DNA of 64,000 bases from Sepioteuthis lessoniana (lineage: Eukaryota; Mollusca; Cephalopoda; Myopsida; Loliginidae), in NCBI GenBank assembly GCA_963585895.1, contig OY757904.1, positions 69,263,865 to 69,327,864 of the forward strand, in the 5' to 3' direction. The position numbers and the translations under genes were made by a program. Below the pieces are notes generated by a model that was given only the letters and a program-made list of their open reading frames with translations, was not told where the DNA came from and ran no database searches. Positions 50,550-61,689 of the stretch are shown here, in pieces (within the stretch, counting starts at the first letter, position 1; each line of letters starts with the position of its first letter).

Positions 50550-51780
50550 TGTTTGAATTCCTGATAATAAAGGTTGCATAAAATTGTAAGCAAATGGTAA
50601 GGATACGCATGGGTAAGTTATAAAAAAGCCAGCAGCTAGAATAAAGACGAGTTGACAAAGTTCAATATCTCATCCAGTGGGCTAGCTGTAACTAAGTGTG
50701 ATTGATCTAGCAATTGTAACCACTTCTAGAAAAGATCACCAGAGATTGGTGATATAATTTATTAAGAGTAGTTGCGAGACGATTTCACCCACTTGAGGCA
50801 GAAGTGATGATAAGATGGCCTGTGAAATTCTAACGTAAGATGTCATGTTTGTGAGTTATTATCTTCTGGAGGCTGGTTGGGGGACAAAAAGGCAAACACC
50901 AGCGTGAATGGAGAACGAGAAACAGTTTAAATGTACAGGGGAGTCAATTCCTAAAAGACCGAAGAAGCTCGCCCCGCACGTTGGGTCTGCTGTTTATTTC
51001 TTCCAGCTTCCAAAGCCTCAGAAATTGAACAAAGAGAACAAAGCAACGAGGTCTCAACGCTTGAATTGTGTTATTCTTTTTTTTATTTCTGAATATTCCA
51101 TCTGACGATGAGGCATCAATAGTATTGCAATCATCTGTGACATAATTGGTATGTCAGTATTTTTGATCGAATCAATGAAAATGTATGTTATAAAATAGTG
51201 AACTCTCGTGATAAAAGAGGAAATGCAGCACTAAGAAAAGTTGTATTTGAAGACAATCTGGATTTGAAACCATTTTATGTATACAAGTTATCTCATTATC
51301 TTATTTGCACCCAACGACTACTACACCGCCGTCTCACTTTATTTCCTACATTAAATATAGATTTCCGAAAACGTGCGAACAATTAGATGCACAAACGCCG
51401 ACTGTTTCTGTCATAAAATTAGTTTTTATAAGTTTAAGTACTTTCACCATTTCCTGCGAATGATTACAAAGTTGATAAATATCATGAACGTATATTATTA
51501 TTCTTTACAGAACAGAGCCTTTAGGAATTGAATTATGTTTAACTAAACATGATTTTAATGTTTATAATAAAATAACAAATAAAAACCAGTGTTTTAGATT
51601 AATATTTCATCATAAAAATGTGCTTTTCAAAAAACTATGATTTTATCATTTTAACTGACACGAAAGATTTTACTGAAAACAATTGCGTAGACGAAATTTT
51701 TACTCTTATTAAATGAAAGATATGTTCCTTTATTATCAAAGGCTTCAGACGAATAGATTTCAAGGAGGTTCCAGTTGGCA
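50550..51780. other. Unannotated sequence
   Basis: Frames of 62-65 codons at 50908-51105 and 51198-51386 have no recognised domain. The block at 50870-51060 is a little GC-richer than its surroundings. No repeat recognised. Confidence 0.4.
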
Positions 51781-51793
51781 TAATGCCCAATGT

Positions 51794-53534
51794 CATCATC
51801 ATCATCATCATCATCATGTCGCACCGCCAGCGCGGATATCCCTGGCCCTCTCTCGCCATTTCTCCCTATCATTCATCGCCTCCGGCAGGTCTTCAGGGTT
51901 ACATCCTGTGTCCTCACATAGTTGCTGTATGTAAGTTCGTGCTGGTCGTCCTACTTTTGCACATCCATATGTGGGGGTCCACAGGAGTACATCGCTTATG
52001 AGCTCGTCCTTGCTTCTCCAGCAGTGTCCCGCGTGTCTGGTTGGTCTGACTTGTATAGTTTTCGTGATGGGGGTCAAGTGTCCGTATAGTTGGAGTCTCG
52101 TGGGGTGTTGTCGCCAGGACTTGTTTAATACTGCTCTCAACATTCTTGTGTAATTTCCGTCTAGTTTCCTCTCCAGCCGTATCGTCAGCGTCCATGTGGT
52201 GCATTCATATAGCAGTATCGACACAACCGCTGCCTGGAAGAAACTGCGTTTCATTTTATCAGTTAGGTCCGACTTCCATATGATCGAGAGCCTATCGATA
52301 GCTGTCCATGCCTTCGTCAGTCGTGTGTCGATGTCTTTTTCGGTTGATGAGACGCTACTTCCTAGGTAGGTGAATTTGTCTACTAGTTTCAGAGAGGCTC
52401 CGTCTAGTGTGGCAATGTTGCCCGTTTGGTTGTAACACATATATTCAGTTTTGTTTGCATTGACATGGAGGCCAATGCCAGCTGCGGCTCGTTCAAGACT
52501 ATGCAGTAGTGTCTCTGGTTGATTAGGCGTATTCGCTAGTAACGCCAAGTCATCAGCGTAGTCGGCGTCCGTGATTGTTTTTGCGGGGTACCTTTTGCTT
52601 CTTCTCTTAGTCAGCTCGAAGCCATTTTCTCTGATTTTGTCGATCGAAGTCCTAAGAACATAGTCTAGACAGATGATAAAGAGGTACGGGGCTAGTGTGT
52701 CTCCTTATAGTACTCCTGCAACAATGTCGAAGTATTCCGTGTCTCCATCTGGTGAACGTACTTTCACTTTGGTGTTTCTGTAGAGAATCATTATCGCTGC
52801 TACTGTTTCTTTTGGTAGGCCGTATGCTAGTAGGATTTGCTCCATCTTCCCTCTGTGTATGGAATCGAAGGCCTTGGTAAAGTCGACAAATAGTAATGTC
52901 GCCTGTAAGTTTTTTGTCCGAACGCCTTCAAGGATTCTACGGATGGTCAGTATTTGTGAGGTTGTGGATCTATTTCTCCGGAAGCCGTTTTGGTTTTTCC
53001 TAAGGAAGTTGTCTATTTTGGGTTCTATGCGGTTTCGTAGTAGGGCATTGTAGATTTTGGCTGCTATGGATGTAAATGTTATCCCTCGGTAGTTCTTGGC
53101 TAGTCCGAGGTCGCCTTTTTTAGGGAATGGAAGGATGCATCCCTTCGTCCATCTTTCTATCCTATTTTGACTATAGACTGCGTTGCATTGCCGGAGCAGT
53201 ATATCGTTGAATTGTGTAGTCTTCCACACTTCTGGGGGGATCTCGTCTAGCCCTGCTGCTTTCCTATTTTTAATTCTTCTGAGAACTGAGTCGAGTTCTT
53301 CTTTGGTGAAAGGACCTAGTTTAACGTCTAATTGCTTACTAATAATTCTGGTGATCGGTTCATCCGTTATTTCCGGAGGGTTTCCTAGTAGATTTTTGAA
53401 ATGCTGTTCCCACAGTTTTACTCTTTCTTGTTGGCTTGCAGCTTTAGATTTTGCTTTGGCTGTGCTCTTCCTTCTACTTACTTCGTTTATTGTTTGCCAG
53501 GCTATCCTGGATTGTCTATCTTCCACCGAGTCTC
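51794..53534 (-). mobile_element. LINE-A copy C: 5'-truncated non-LTR retrotransposon with 13-bp target duplication
   Basis: About 1741 bp inserted between perfect copies of TAATGCCCAATGT (51781-51793 and 53535-53547), the hallmark of target-primed reverse transcription. The element is truncated within ORF2, so the apurinic-type endonuclease domain expected upstream is gone. The 3' end is a run of eight ATG units (CAT on the plus strand, 51794-51817). The encoded reverse transcriptase is described separately. The perfect target duplication and nearly intact frame make this the youngest LINE copy in the window. Confidence 0.9.
51814..53534 (-). pseudogene. LINE-A reverse transcriptase ORF2, one in-frame stop
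   Basis: The frame is continuous over about 570 codons except for one TAA at 52705-52707. There the family sequence (copy B, 'ctgcaaggagac') has CAA, giving GVL-Q-GD, so this looks like a single C-to-T change. The upstream open part (53559-52705) starts in flanking DNA; element sequence begins around its residue 9. It contains KAAGLDEIPPEVW (about 100-112), FPKKGD and KNYRGIT (145-161), NGFRRNRSTT (191-200) and motif A FVDFTKAFD with catalytic Asp (224-232). After the stop come GDTLAPYLF and YADD (52560-52549), then NANKTEYMC, KFTYLGSSVSSTEKDID, GHCWRSKDELISDVLLW, GRPARTYIQQL and MNDREKWRERARDIRA. The stop TGA falls inside the (ATG)n tail. The C-terminal G-H...GRP...W layout resembles RTE-like elements; clade not proven. 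Confidence 0.9.
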
Positions 53535-53769
53535 TAATGCCCAATGTACTAGGCAGCAAAATTATAGTTAGCGTGTTTGAACTTAAGTGACACTATTGTG
53601 TTCAATTTCAAATTAATACCCATAGGAATGTTTTAAAACACTTTACCATCACCAAAATATTGTTTAAATAATATCACAGCTGTTTTGTCAACAATGGCGT
53701 TTTTTTAATTTAATAATGTACGAACGTTGATATATAATTACAGAAAAAAGCCAAAGCAAACTGCAGTTG

Positions 53770-53945
53770 TGTGGGGAGTCTCTGTGGCGTACATAGTAAC
53801 ATGTTGAACTGCAAAAGCAAGTTTGATCTCCAGTAACACTATTAGGTTCACTTTTGGATTAATATCTTTGGAGAGGTATAAAGCCTCTTCTGCCTCCCCC
53901 CGCAATGGGTTGAATAGGTTGACTACTGTTCGTTTACAAAAGAGG
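53770..53945 (+). repeat. SINE-2 relic
   Basis: 'ctgtggcgtacatagtaac', 'gttgaactgcaaaagc', a box B-like 'gtttgatctcc', 'ggttcacttttggattaatatc', 'ggagaggtataaagcc' and 'gcaatgggttgaatagg' follow SINE-2 order. Confidence 0.6.
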
Positions 53946-54290
53946 TTTACAATAAAAGTTATTATGCTATTTAAGATAGTAACCAAACGAAAGCAAAATT
54001 TTACTTTCCTGCCGTTTTCTCTTATATTTGAATTTAAAACTCAAGACTATTTTAATCAGAATATTAATCATGCAGTTATCTTTTGAAAATCATCATTGTT
54101 GTCTTTTACACAACTTCAAAACTGGGTCATCTCGCCTCCCCAAAACTGTCTTCTATTGCATTCATTTTTGTGCCAGTTTGCTGCATTCGCGTTCTATATG
54201 ATTCTCTATTTTATTTCTATTAAAACGTAAGAGTTCCTTGCTATTCTGCTGTGTTTTATTCAATTACTTGCGAGTTTTTTGACACCAGTT
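53946..54290. other. Unannotated sequence
   Basis: No repeat or gene recognised. Confidence 0.45.
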
Positions 54291-54520
54291 TTTGCAGGTA
54301 TTTTTTCTGATGTCTGTGAAACAAGTCTCCTCAGGTCTGCCGGATTTTTCAAGGTATTGTAGTTGCTTTTAAAAGCGTTGTGTCTTGAATATTGTTGATT
54401 CTTCCTCAAATTCGCCCCCAGTCAATTGGAATAAACTTCATGTCGCATGTATTTCCTTAATGTTGTCTCTTATATTTTATAAGTTCAAAGTTCGCCTTAT
54501 TTTAAACAACAGATTTCTCA
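54290..54520 (-). pseudogene. LINE-E C-terminal relic
   Basis: 'gtgaaacaagtctcctcagg', 'tctgccggatttttcaagg', 'gtagttgcttttaaaagc' and 'cttgaatattgttgattcttc' parallel the 3' end of LINE-E copies 1-3 ('caagtctcatcaagtcc', 'gtagtttggattgtctcc'). Fully decayed. Confidence 0.4.
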
Positions 54521-55030
54521 TAGAGTGTTGTTTAGTAATCATGTTTGAAAATTTTTTTATAGTTTTAGTGATTTTGATACTTTCTTTTACCTCACTATAG
54601 TAGCCTTGCTTCAAACATTATTAAGCTAGGAAGTCTTAATAAAAGAAACGATAACGCTTTTAGTGAATCACAATGAAGCTAAATATAAGACATATCGTTG
54701 TGATTTCGTTTTGGAAATTAAAGCGGCAGGCCGTTTACAATCATCAATATTAGATAAAGATTTTCAGGGTGTGGAAGAAAATGAACCAAAATATCAGCCT
54801 GAGCACTCGAACCAAATATCAATATATCGACTGCGACTATTTCAGGTCATTTAAAAAGATCGGCAAGAATAAGTTCGATGAATAGGTTATATTTGAATTG
54901 ACTCACGAACAAAAAAATTAGACGTATTACGGCATATATTAATGATTTTCAACTGTGTGAAGTTGATTCATTTATGCGTCGTATGAAAACCTGACAGATA
55001 AACTTTTTTCCAGGCTTGTCAACATCTATA
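54521..55030. other. Unannotated sequence
   Basis: No repeat or gene recognised. Confidence 0.45.
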
Positions 55031-55033
55031 TAT

Positions 55034-55094
55034 TGCTTCTTCTTCTTCTTCTTCTTCTTCTTCTTCTTCTTCTTCTTCTTCTTCTTCTTCTTCG
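55034..55094. repeat. (CTT)n tract, probable 3' tail of a LINE-E copy
   Basis: About 20 CTT/GAA units flush with the 3' end of the minus-strand LINE-E remnant that follows. The poly-Leu and poly-Arg frames are artefacts. Confidence 0.9.
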
Positions 55095-55580
55095 TGAATT
55101 TTCACTGCCGATTAAATGGGTGTTTTTTCGCTTATGTTTGAGTAAGAGCAAGTCTCTTCTGGTTTCCAGGATAATTCTAAGTATTTTAGCTGTACATTCT
55201 CTCCTAGAAGTGTTTATCTTTGAGTAACAGTAAATCTCATTAAGTCTCCAGGATTTTCCCCATAATTTTTGCTGATTTTTAACAACACTCTGGTCTTGAT
55301 AGTCCCAATTCTTCCTCTTATTTCCAGTGATCTCAATCACTTTCCTAGTCCCTTCTTTTTAAATAAAAGTAGATATGGTTTTTTGACCGGAATTTGGCGC
55401 TCCCTCTACATCTCAGATTACCAGAGAATATTGTGTGTCTCATTATCGAGGATAGATTCGTATTTGTGCATATACAATTTATCGGTCGGGTTAAATCGTT
55501 GGCTCTTGCACAATTCCTACATAAACATATTTCCCACCCAGTCAAGTCTTACCTTGTTTTCATTTTAGGTTGCTGCAGTC
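55094..55580 (-). pseudogene. LINE-E copy 5: C-terminal fragment
   Basis: The minus strand keeps ICLCRNCARANDLTRPINCI and the coding order of copies 1-2 in decayed form. The 55130-55260 part contains two successive 'gagtaa(gag/cag)caagtctc'- and 'ctccagga'-like boxes, so the 3' end may be duplicated. Multiple stops. Confidence 0.5.
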
Positions 55581-55589
55581 ACTTGTTAC

Positions 55590-55800
55590 GTGATTGAATT
55601 TTTCACGCATTTCATCACTTCTGAGAAACAGCAAATCTTTTAAAGTCTCCGAGACTCTTGTTATACACAAGCAGGTGTCTACAGTGTTGAGGTCTGGGTT
55701 GCGTGGATTCTTCTTCGGATTATCTGTTTCCTTATTCTCTTTTCCAGGATTTTCGAAATCATTCCAAAGTTCTAACCGCAGTTGGTAACACCGTCCCTCT
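55590..55800 (-). pseudogene. LINE-E copy 6: 3'-end fragment
   Basis: 'ctgagaaacagcaaatctttt', 'aaagtctccgagactcttg' and 'gtctacagtgttgagg' repeat the LINE-E 3' end order; sequence to the right is too decayed to place. Confidence 0.4.
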
Positions 55801-56244
55801 ATTATACAACGATTTTTTTATCTCTTTATCTGCAATGAGATTTTCAGATAAAATAAAACATGGACATTTATCTCCCTATCGTTTGATCTTTTTTATCCGA
55901 ATCTAAAACAATATTTGAAACTTCTCAATATCTTTAGAATCTCTTGCGTTTGGTGTTTACAACTCCCTTGTTCTTTTACAGGCACCACTCCCTCAGAAGG
56001 AAGTATGGGTGTGTTTGATGAAGTGATGAGTTTAGAGAACTAAATTGAATCAAGCAATCAGAAAGTTTGCACTTTGAGTTTTAGTAATCAAATTTTGGGG
56101 CTATATCAAAGCGTTTGTTTTTTTTTTGGGGGGGGGTTAAATTCTAGAAACTCCTTATTAGAGGGTTCGATCTTTTTCTTCATAGATTTTCCTCTTCTCT
56201 ATTAGGCGGAAGTCCGCAGTGGCAAAGAGGTTAACGTTCTGATC

Positions 56245-57243
56245 GACGCAAAGAAACCATCACAGCCATAATGATGCTGTATAGAAACACCAAAGTAAAA
56301 GTCCGTTCTCCGGATGGAGACACAGACTACTTCGACATTGTGTACTGCAAGGAGACATATTAGCCCCATGCCTCTTAATAATCTGTCTAGACTACGTGCT
56401 TTGGACATCTATTGATAAAATCAAAGAAAACGGTTTCAAACTAAAAAAAGAAAGAAACAAAAGATACCCCGCACAAAAAATTACAGACGCCGACTACGTC
56501 GATGATAAATGCTTCTGGCAAATGCATCCGCCCATGCGGAAATCCTGCTACATTGTCTGGGGCGAGCCGCCGCAGGCATCAGCCTTCATGTCAATGCACC
56601 CAAAACGGAATATATGTGCTTTAATCAAAGAGGCGACATCTCTATAGTAAAAGATAGCTCTCTGAAACTAGTTGAGAAGTTCATCTACCGAGGGAGCAGT
56701 CTCTCATCAACCGAAAAAGACATCGACACGTGACTAGCAAAAACATGGGCAGCTATCGATAGGCTATCGGTCATATGGAAGTCAGACCTGACCGATAAAA
56801 TGAAGTGCAGTGTCTTCCAAGCAGCGGTCGTGTCGATACTGCTATATGGATCCACTACATGGACGCTTACTAAATGTATGGAGAAAAAGCTTGACGGCAA
56901 CTACACAAGAATGCTGCAAGCAATATGGAACAAGTCCTGGAGACTGCACCTCAAAAAGCAGTAACTGTCAGGCCACCTAGCATCCACCACGGAAACTATC
57001 AAAGTTAGCTGAACCAGACGGGTGGGACACTGCTGGAGAAGTAGGGACGCGTTCATAAGTGATATACTTTTATGGACCCCTTCACATGGACGTGCAAAGG
57101 TAAGACGACCAGCTCGAACCTACATAAGGCAACTCTGTGCCGATGCGGAATGTAGCCCTGACGACCTGCCTGAAGCATTGGACGATTGGGAGGAGTGGCG
57201 AGAGAAGGCCATGGATATATGCGCTGATAGCGTGACATGATGA
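56245..57243 (+). pseudogene. LINE-A copy B: broken reverse transcriptase C-terminal half
   Basis: Begins near ETITAIMMLYRNTKVKV and runs to the C-terminus with at least two frameshifts and four stops. A base is lost before LQGD at about 56348. YADD reads YVDD (56495-56506). One base is lost just after it, so the frame continues as LLANASAHAEILLHCLGR (56509 on). CGA became TGA in KDIDT-R at about 56731. Two stops follow at about 56962 and 57009. The last 72 codons (57022-57240) are open: GHCWRSRDAFISDILLWTPS, RPARTYIRQL, WREKAMDICAD. The stop TGA overlaps a short ATGATG tail. 5' truncated; no convincing target duplication. Confidence 0.85.
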
Positions 57244-57245
57244 TG

Positions 57246-57425
57246 CAAGCTACTTCGAACTCCAGTCGGGCAATTACGTTCAACTTTGGATTAATACTCT
57301 TGGGAAAAGTATGAACTCCTTAATCCTTCCAAATATCACTGAAATAGTTATCTGGCTGTTCTTCTACTGCGATAGCTTCGGCATTAAAAAAAAGCATCAA
57401 TATAGATAGCCCATTAAAAAAATAT
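57246..57425 (+). repeat. SINE-2 relic
   Basis: 'cttcgaactccagtcgggc', 'acgttcaactttggattaata', 'cttgggaaaagtatgaac', 'ggctgttcttctactgcg' and 'ttcggcattaaa'; the head is missing. It sits exactly at the 3' end of LINE-A copy B. Confidence 0.65.
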
Positions 57426-57431
57426 ATAAAC

Positions 57432-58435
57432 TGTTGTGTTCTGGTTAGTGAACACAAGTAGTAGTAATAATAAGACAAACCACGATATGTGGGGAAAATA
57501 GTAATATTTACAGGAAAGAGTATATACAAGAGAGAGACTGTTAGTAATAAGAACATAGGATTAGTGATAGAGTGTTGTATAGCCACTCAATAACCATGAC
57601 CATGATTAACTATACAAACACATAATACATATATATGTGGAATACGGACTGACGCAATGAATAACGACGATCGAAGGTTCCTTTAGAAAAATATACCTCT
57701 CACTTTATTGTAAGGTTTGAAAGGGTTATTCAAGGTTTTACACTGAGAGGGAGTTGGAGACCGAACTGAACTACAATATATTGACCCCCACTCTTATGGC
57801 CGTCAGCGTTGTGTCTTTCTCGTTCTACAGGGCTGCTCAACCGGAGGCCCAGGGGCTCAGCTTTCTGCTGAGTGCTGGCTTTCTCTACCACATCTTGTCA
57901 GCAACTTCTCTGGACCCCAACTCAATCAGGGGCCCCGATGGCCCCTTCGGCCTGGCGTGGATTTCCCTACCAAATCTCGTCTCTAGCTCCAACCGATCTT
58001 TCACCCAAACTCTAACTCCAACTGATCTCTAACTTCTGTCTTGACTGAGTTATATAATAGTTCAACGCCCACTCAATCGCCCACTCAGTCCTTGGAATGG
58101 CATGTTTGATTGTCATCAAGCGGAAATAACTGTTATGCAGTTCAGAGGTCACTCTCTTTCGGTGCCTTGTCCCATTCATCAGCCAAATCCCGCCTACGCG
58201 ATTTCTTTCGATTACTGGCAATTCGGATGTGTCACTTCCTTCCGGTGCATCACATTGGAATTGCATATTTGCCCGGGTCGAAGGTCAAAATACAACACGA
58301 GTAATGATATACTTCAACAATAGGAACGGTTCTTCTGGTCTGACTTCTAGGCTTATTCCCAGACTGATCTCCGCTACTACCATATATGGCAGATGGAACA
58401 ACTCATTATGCTGAAAACGTAGGTGATACCCAACA
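57432..58435 (+). repeat. Probable solo LTR, long copy
   Basis: About 1004 bp, begins TGTTG and ends CAACA. It is flanked by TAAAC (57427-57431) and TAAAG (58436-58440), a 5-bp duplication with one mismatch. Ends match the copy at 24536-24888. The middle contains a strikingly GC-rich segment (57770-57990) unlike the rest of the window, perhaps the promoter/leader. Frames of 60-92 codons inside (for example 57754-58032) have no recognised domain. No internal retroviral-type genes are adjacent, so it is a solo LTR if an LTR at all. Confidence 0.6.
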
Positions 58436-58440
58436 TAAAG

Positions 58441-59310
58441 AGATAAAGAAATAAATGAATAAATGAATAAAAGTAAAATCACATCGATACCACTATATGT
58501 GATAATGTGGAAAACTCACAGATTAGGGCGGCTTTAATTATTAACACTTTAATAAAAATAAAGACTAGATTGTAATTACGTGTTTGTCATTTACTTTCCT
58601 CAACTATGATCAAACTATAACAATTTATAAACTAACCATGATCATACTGTTGTCTGAGGTATAATCTGATAAATGAAGTGCGTTCAAAATGTTCTAAGCC
58701 TCACACAGAAAAAAAGAGCTATAGTTGAATATGTTTTGGTTCTGTAAACACACGACTACACACGTCTTATAAAACTCGATAAACTAATTCAGATTTATAT
58801 CTTAATTTCTCTGCTCGAAAGGTCCATCTAAACTGAAGAGATATGCAACAGATCTAAAAATGAACAAACCGGTTATCAACTATCAACTAAAGAAAGGAAT
58901 GGTACCTAATTAAATATATCAGGATATTCGATCTGAGGAATACTCTTATTACACAAATGAGATGGAGTGAACTACGGAATCCAAACGAAGCAGAGACTGT
59001 AAAGTAAATGAACTCAGGTCAGGTTGTCTAAAAAGCTCCTCAGATAAACAAGTTGATTCCATTCACTATATGGTTTTGGGTGACAGACTTCTTACTGTTT
59101 AGCAAATAACTATGTCCAAAGGCATTAGTTATGGTTCAGTGCACACTGCGCCGTGTGGATGAGCAAGCTGTTTACTAGATGAACCCAAAGAATATAGACA
59201 TCAGAGCACAAGTTAAAAAGTGTTAACATTTCTTGGATACTTCTGACTTGCTTCCAGGGCATATCTTGGAATAAACACAGCAGATTAGTACCACAAGATG
59301 AAACTTCGGT
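58441..59310. other. Unannotated sequence
   Basis: No repeat family or gene recognised. Confidence 0.45.
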
Positions 59311-59325
59311 TCACCACTTCAAATT

Positions 59326-59620
59326 GGAAGTGCCCGTGGTGTAGTCGTTATCGTCGTAGGAATTGGACACGGCGACACGAGTTCAAATCCTGGACGAGAC
59401 TGATTGCATTTCACATAGCACTAATACCCTTGGGGAAGGTATGAATCCAATTATTCTCCCTCCAGCTATGGGTAAATAGTAGGACAGACTAGGTTCTTCA
59501 GCCTTGGTTAGGCAACTAGTCTAGGAGAAGGAAAACTCTGAATTCAAATCTGTTAAACTCCGCTTAAGAAAAATTGACTTTGTGTCGTATCCTGCTCGAG
59601 CGGAGGGGTTGGTATATAGT
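59326..59620 (+). repeat. SINE-1 copy, full length, with 12-13-bp target duplication
   Basis: The head has box A ('gtggtgtagtcgttatcgtcg') and box B ('gagttcaaatcc'). The body has 'aatacccttggggaaggtatg', 'ctccctccagctatgggtaa', 'agactaggttcttcagcc', 'ctaggagaaggaaaactc', and ends 'cggaggggttgg'. ACCACTTCAAATT (59313-59325) is repeated as ACCACTTCAATT (59621-59632) with one base difference. Confidence 0.9.
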
Positions 59621-59667
59621 ACCACTTCAATTCGGAATCAAAGATTCAGAGCAAGCAGTCGAAACAC

Positions 59668-60054
59668 TCAAATTCTTTCTCTTCGAAATAGTTCAAGCCG
59701 GCTGCGTCTTTTGGTGAATTTATGGCTTTGCTGTTGGTGGTGGGGTTTCTGAATGGATAACCATAAAAGTCTTCCTGAAAAGGGAATGATTATTAATGGA
59801 TAGTACGAGGAAACAAAATTATTACTACTGAAGGAAGCAATCATATCAAAACACAGAGAGCATCTGAGGGCAAGTGCTCTCTTGTTGCAGTATAGCGTGT
59901 CCGTTAACAAGGCACAAGTTGCAGTAGTTGAAGCTGATAAATGCATCAAAATGCAGCTTTGTATTGCTTCCCTATTCTCCTCAGTCACAAGCCTTAGCTC
60001 CACCGGGCCTTTTTCTTGTTTCCCAAATTCAAATTGCACCAGCTTGGTTGCCAT
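59668..60054 (-). CDS. Hypothetical open frame, 128 codons, unidentified
   Basis: The longest non-repeat open frame. It starts MATKLVQFEFGKQEKGPVEL, continues with a charged stretch, then a Cys-containing middle (TCALLTDTLYCNKRA, LRCSLCFDMIASFSSNN) and a basic end (KFTKRRSRLELFRRERI). No domain is recognised. An AG acceptor-like 'aaatttcag' directly precedes the ATG. Base composition is less AT-rich than the surroundings, and the opposite strand is also open over 59882-60103. It could be an exon, a fragment of an unseen repeat or chance. Confidence 0.2.
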   Translation of the reverse strand: MATKLVQFEFGKQEKGPVELRLVTEENREAIQSCILMHLSASTTATCALLTDTLYCNKRALALRCSLCFDMIASFSSNNFVSSYYPLIIIPFSGRLLWLSIQKPHHQQQSHKFTKRRSRLELFRRERI

Positions 60055-60109
60055 TCTGAAATTTATAATTTGGTCTTATGTTAAAGAAAGCTACATTAAA
60101 TAGTACTGA

Positions 60110-61060
60110 AAAGCTCTCTTGTTTCTCAGACAAGGATGATAACTTTTCGAAGGATCCACGTATAAAGGGGATACCTTTATTCAATGAAATAACCGATAAG
60201 GCTACAATATGGCTGAATAAGAGAAAGTTGCTTAAAGACTAATGGAAACCGAGCTCTTATCTAAGCTGTAGTAAACTTGTTTCAGGTAAAAATGATATTA
60301 CAAACCAGTTAGTTTCATAATGAACACTTATGCATTATAGAAACATCGATTATTAAATGAAAATGGAAAAAATCGTGCAATGAGACATACTTGAAAAGGA
60401 AACCTTTATTTTAGAGAATGAATAGATAACCGTTTTTTATGTTAATAATCTCTCTTGCTGAAAAATATTTTAGCACATACTATGAGTTAAAATGATAAGT
60501 ATCATATCGTTCTTTTTCATCAAATTAGATCATGTGAGTTGCAACTTTACACCGAAAAAATTCTAAAAAGCAGGGTTCGCTCCGATACGCATAAGAAATA
60601 TAACTGAACTAATCGTTTTGTGGTATCAACGTTGATTCTTATCTCCAGAAGCATTGACATTTTTGTTGTGTATAGATTTTATTTTGATTTTAGAAGTTTT
60701 TCATCATAACTTGTTAGACCCTCATTCTACGACCATTGCTTCAAATTTGTGTTTTTCTCTCATGGAAGTTGAGTTATGAGTCGAAAAATCGAGATAGAAA
60801 GCAACTAAAATGAAGATGTAATAAAAAAAAAACTAGACAAAGATTAACAATAGATGCATTTTAATGAAATATTCTATTATTTTTAAAATAAGTACCGGGA
60901 AAATACAAATTATCTTGTATTAATTCCTAATGATTTTTCCCATCTTTCGTACATATATAAAAAAATAAATAGATTTATTTTAAACTAAAAGGATATGGAC
61001 ATTCAGCATGTATATTAAGCCTCCAAGAGTCCACAGTGTTAAGGTTACCCTAAATACTGA
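60110..61060. other. Unannotated AT-rich sequence
   Basis: No repeat or gene recognised. Confidence 0.5.
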
Positions 61061-61065
61061 TATTT

Positions 61066-61165
61066 TGCTTGTGGCCTATTTCAAAGGAATTGCCTGAGTG
61101 AAATTGAACTGAAGAGACACATTCGAGTCCATGGCAGCTTTCTCCCGAATTGACAGTTCATTAAA
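61066..61165 (+). pseudogene. Possible zinc-finger fragment of a decayed element
   Basis: The + strand reads ACGLFQRN then LKRHIRVHGSFLPN-stop, resembling the second half of a C2H2 finger (Leu then H-x3-H). The first Cys of the pair is missing. Such fingers end some transposon-encoded ORFs. The evidence is a single short motif. Confidence 0.25.
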
Positions 61166-61445
61166 AATCGGGTTGCCTGGCAGAGTTATTACCTGAAATA
61201 AGTTCGAATTTTCACTGTATGATATTTAATTAATATTTATTTCTGAATTAAATGCATTAAAAAAAGTAATAACACTTCCAATGAACATATTTTACTAATG
61301 ACGTTTGAAATTAGCTGTCATTTTTAAATGAAAATATGGAAACAATACATATTATTTAGATTAATCGAATATTTCGTTCAAATATATCATAAGTTTTACT
61401 TAGAATGAACACACAACCCCACACATACGCGTTCGCACATACAGT

Positions 61446-61517
<72 letters not shown>

Positions 61518-61655
61518 CAGAGACAGAGACAGACAGACAGGTAGAGACAGAGACAGACAGACATACAGACAGAGAAAGAGACAGACAGACATACAGACAA
61601 AGACAGAGACAGAGACAGAGAGAGAAAAAAAGAGAAACAGAGAGAGAGAGAGGGG
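61446..61655. repeat. (TA)n-(GA)n-(CAGA)n complex purine-rich satellite
   Basis: Twelve TA units, about 12 GA units, then a 150-bp mixture of CAGA, GACA and GAGA units (purine-rich on the plus strand). The Ser/Leu/Cys-rich minus frames are artefacts. Confidence 0.95.
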
Positions 61656-61689
61656 GGGAAGCGAGAAAGCTTGATTGATATATATACTT

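Noticed and set aside
51635-51934. Short frames with poly-Met, poly-Asp, poly-His or poly-Ile at the CAT repeat
   Set aside because: They read through the LINE-A (ATG)n tail in wrong frames.
52859-53590. Plus-strand frames opposite the reverse transcriptase
   Set aside because: Antisense shadows of the LINE-A ORF on the minus strand.
57754-58032. 92-codon open frame in the GC-rich segment
   Set aside because: Lies inside the probable LTR, starts and ends without motif, and neighbouring frames are equally open because of low stop-codon density in GC-rich DNA.
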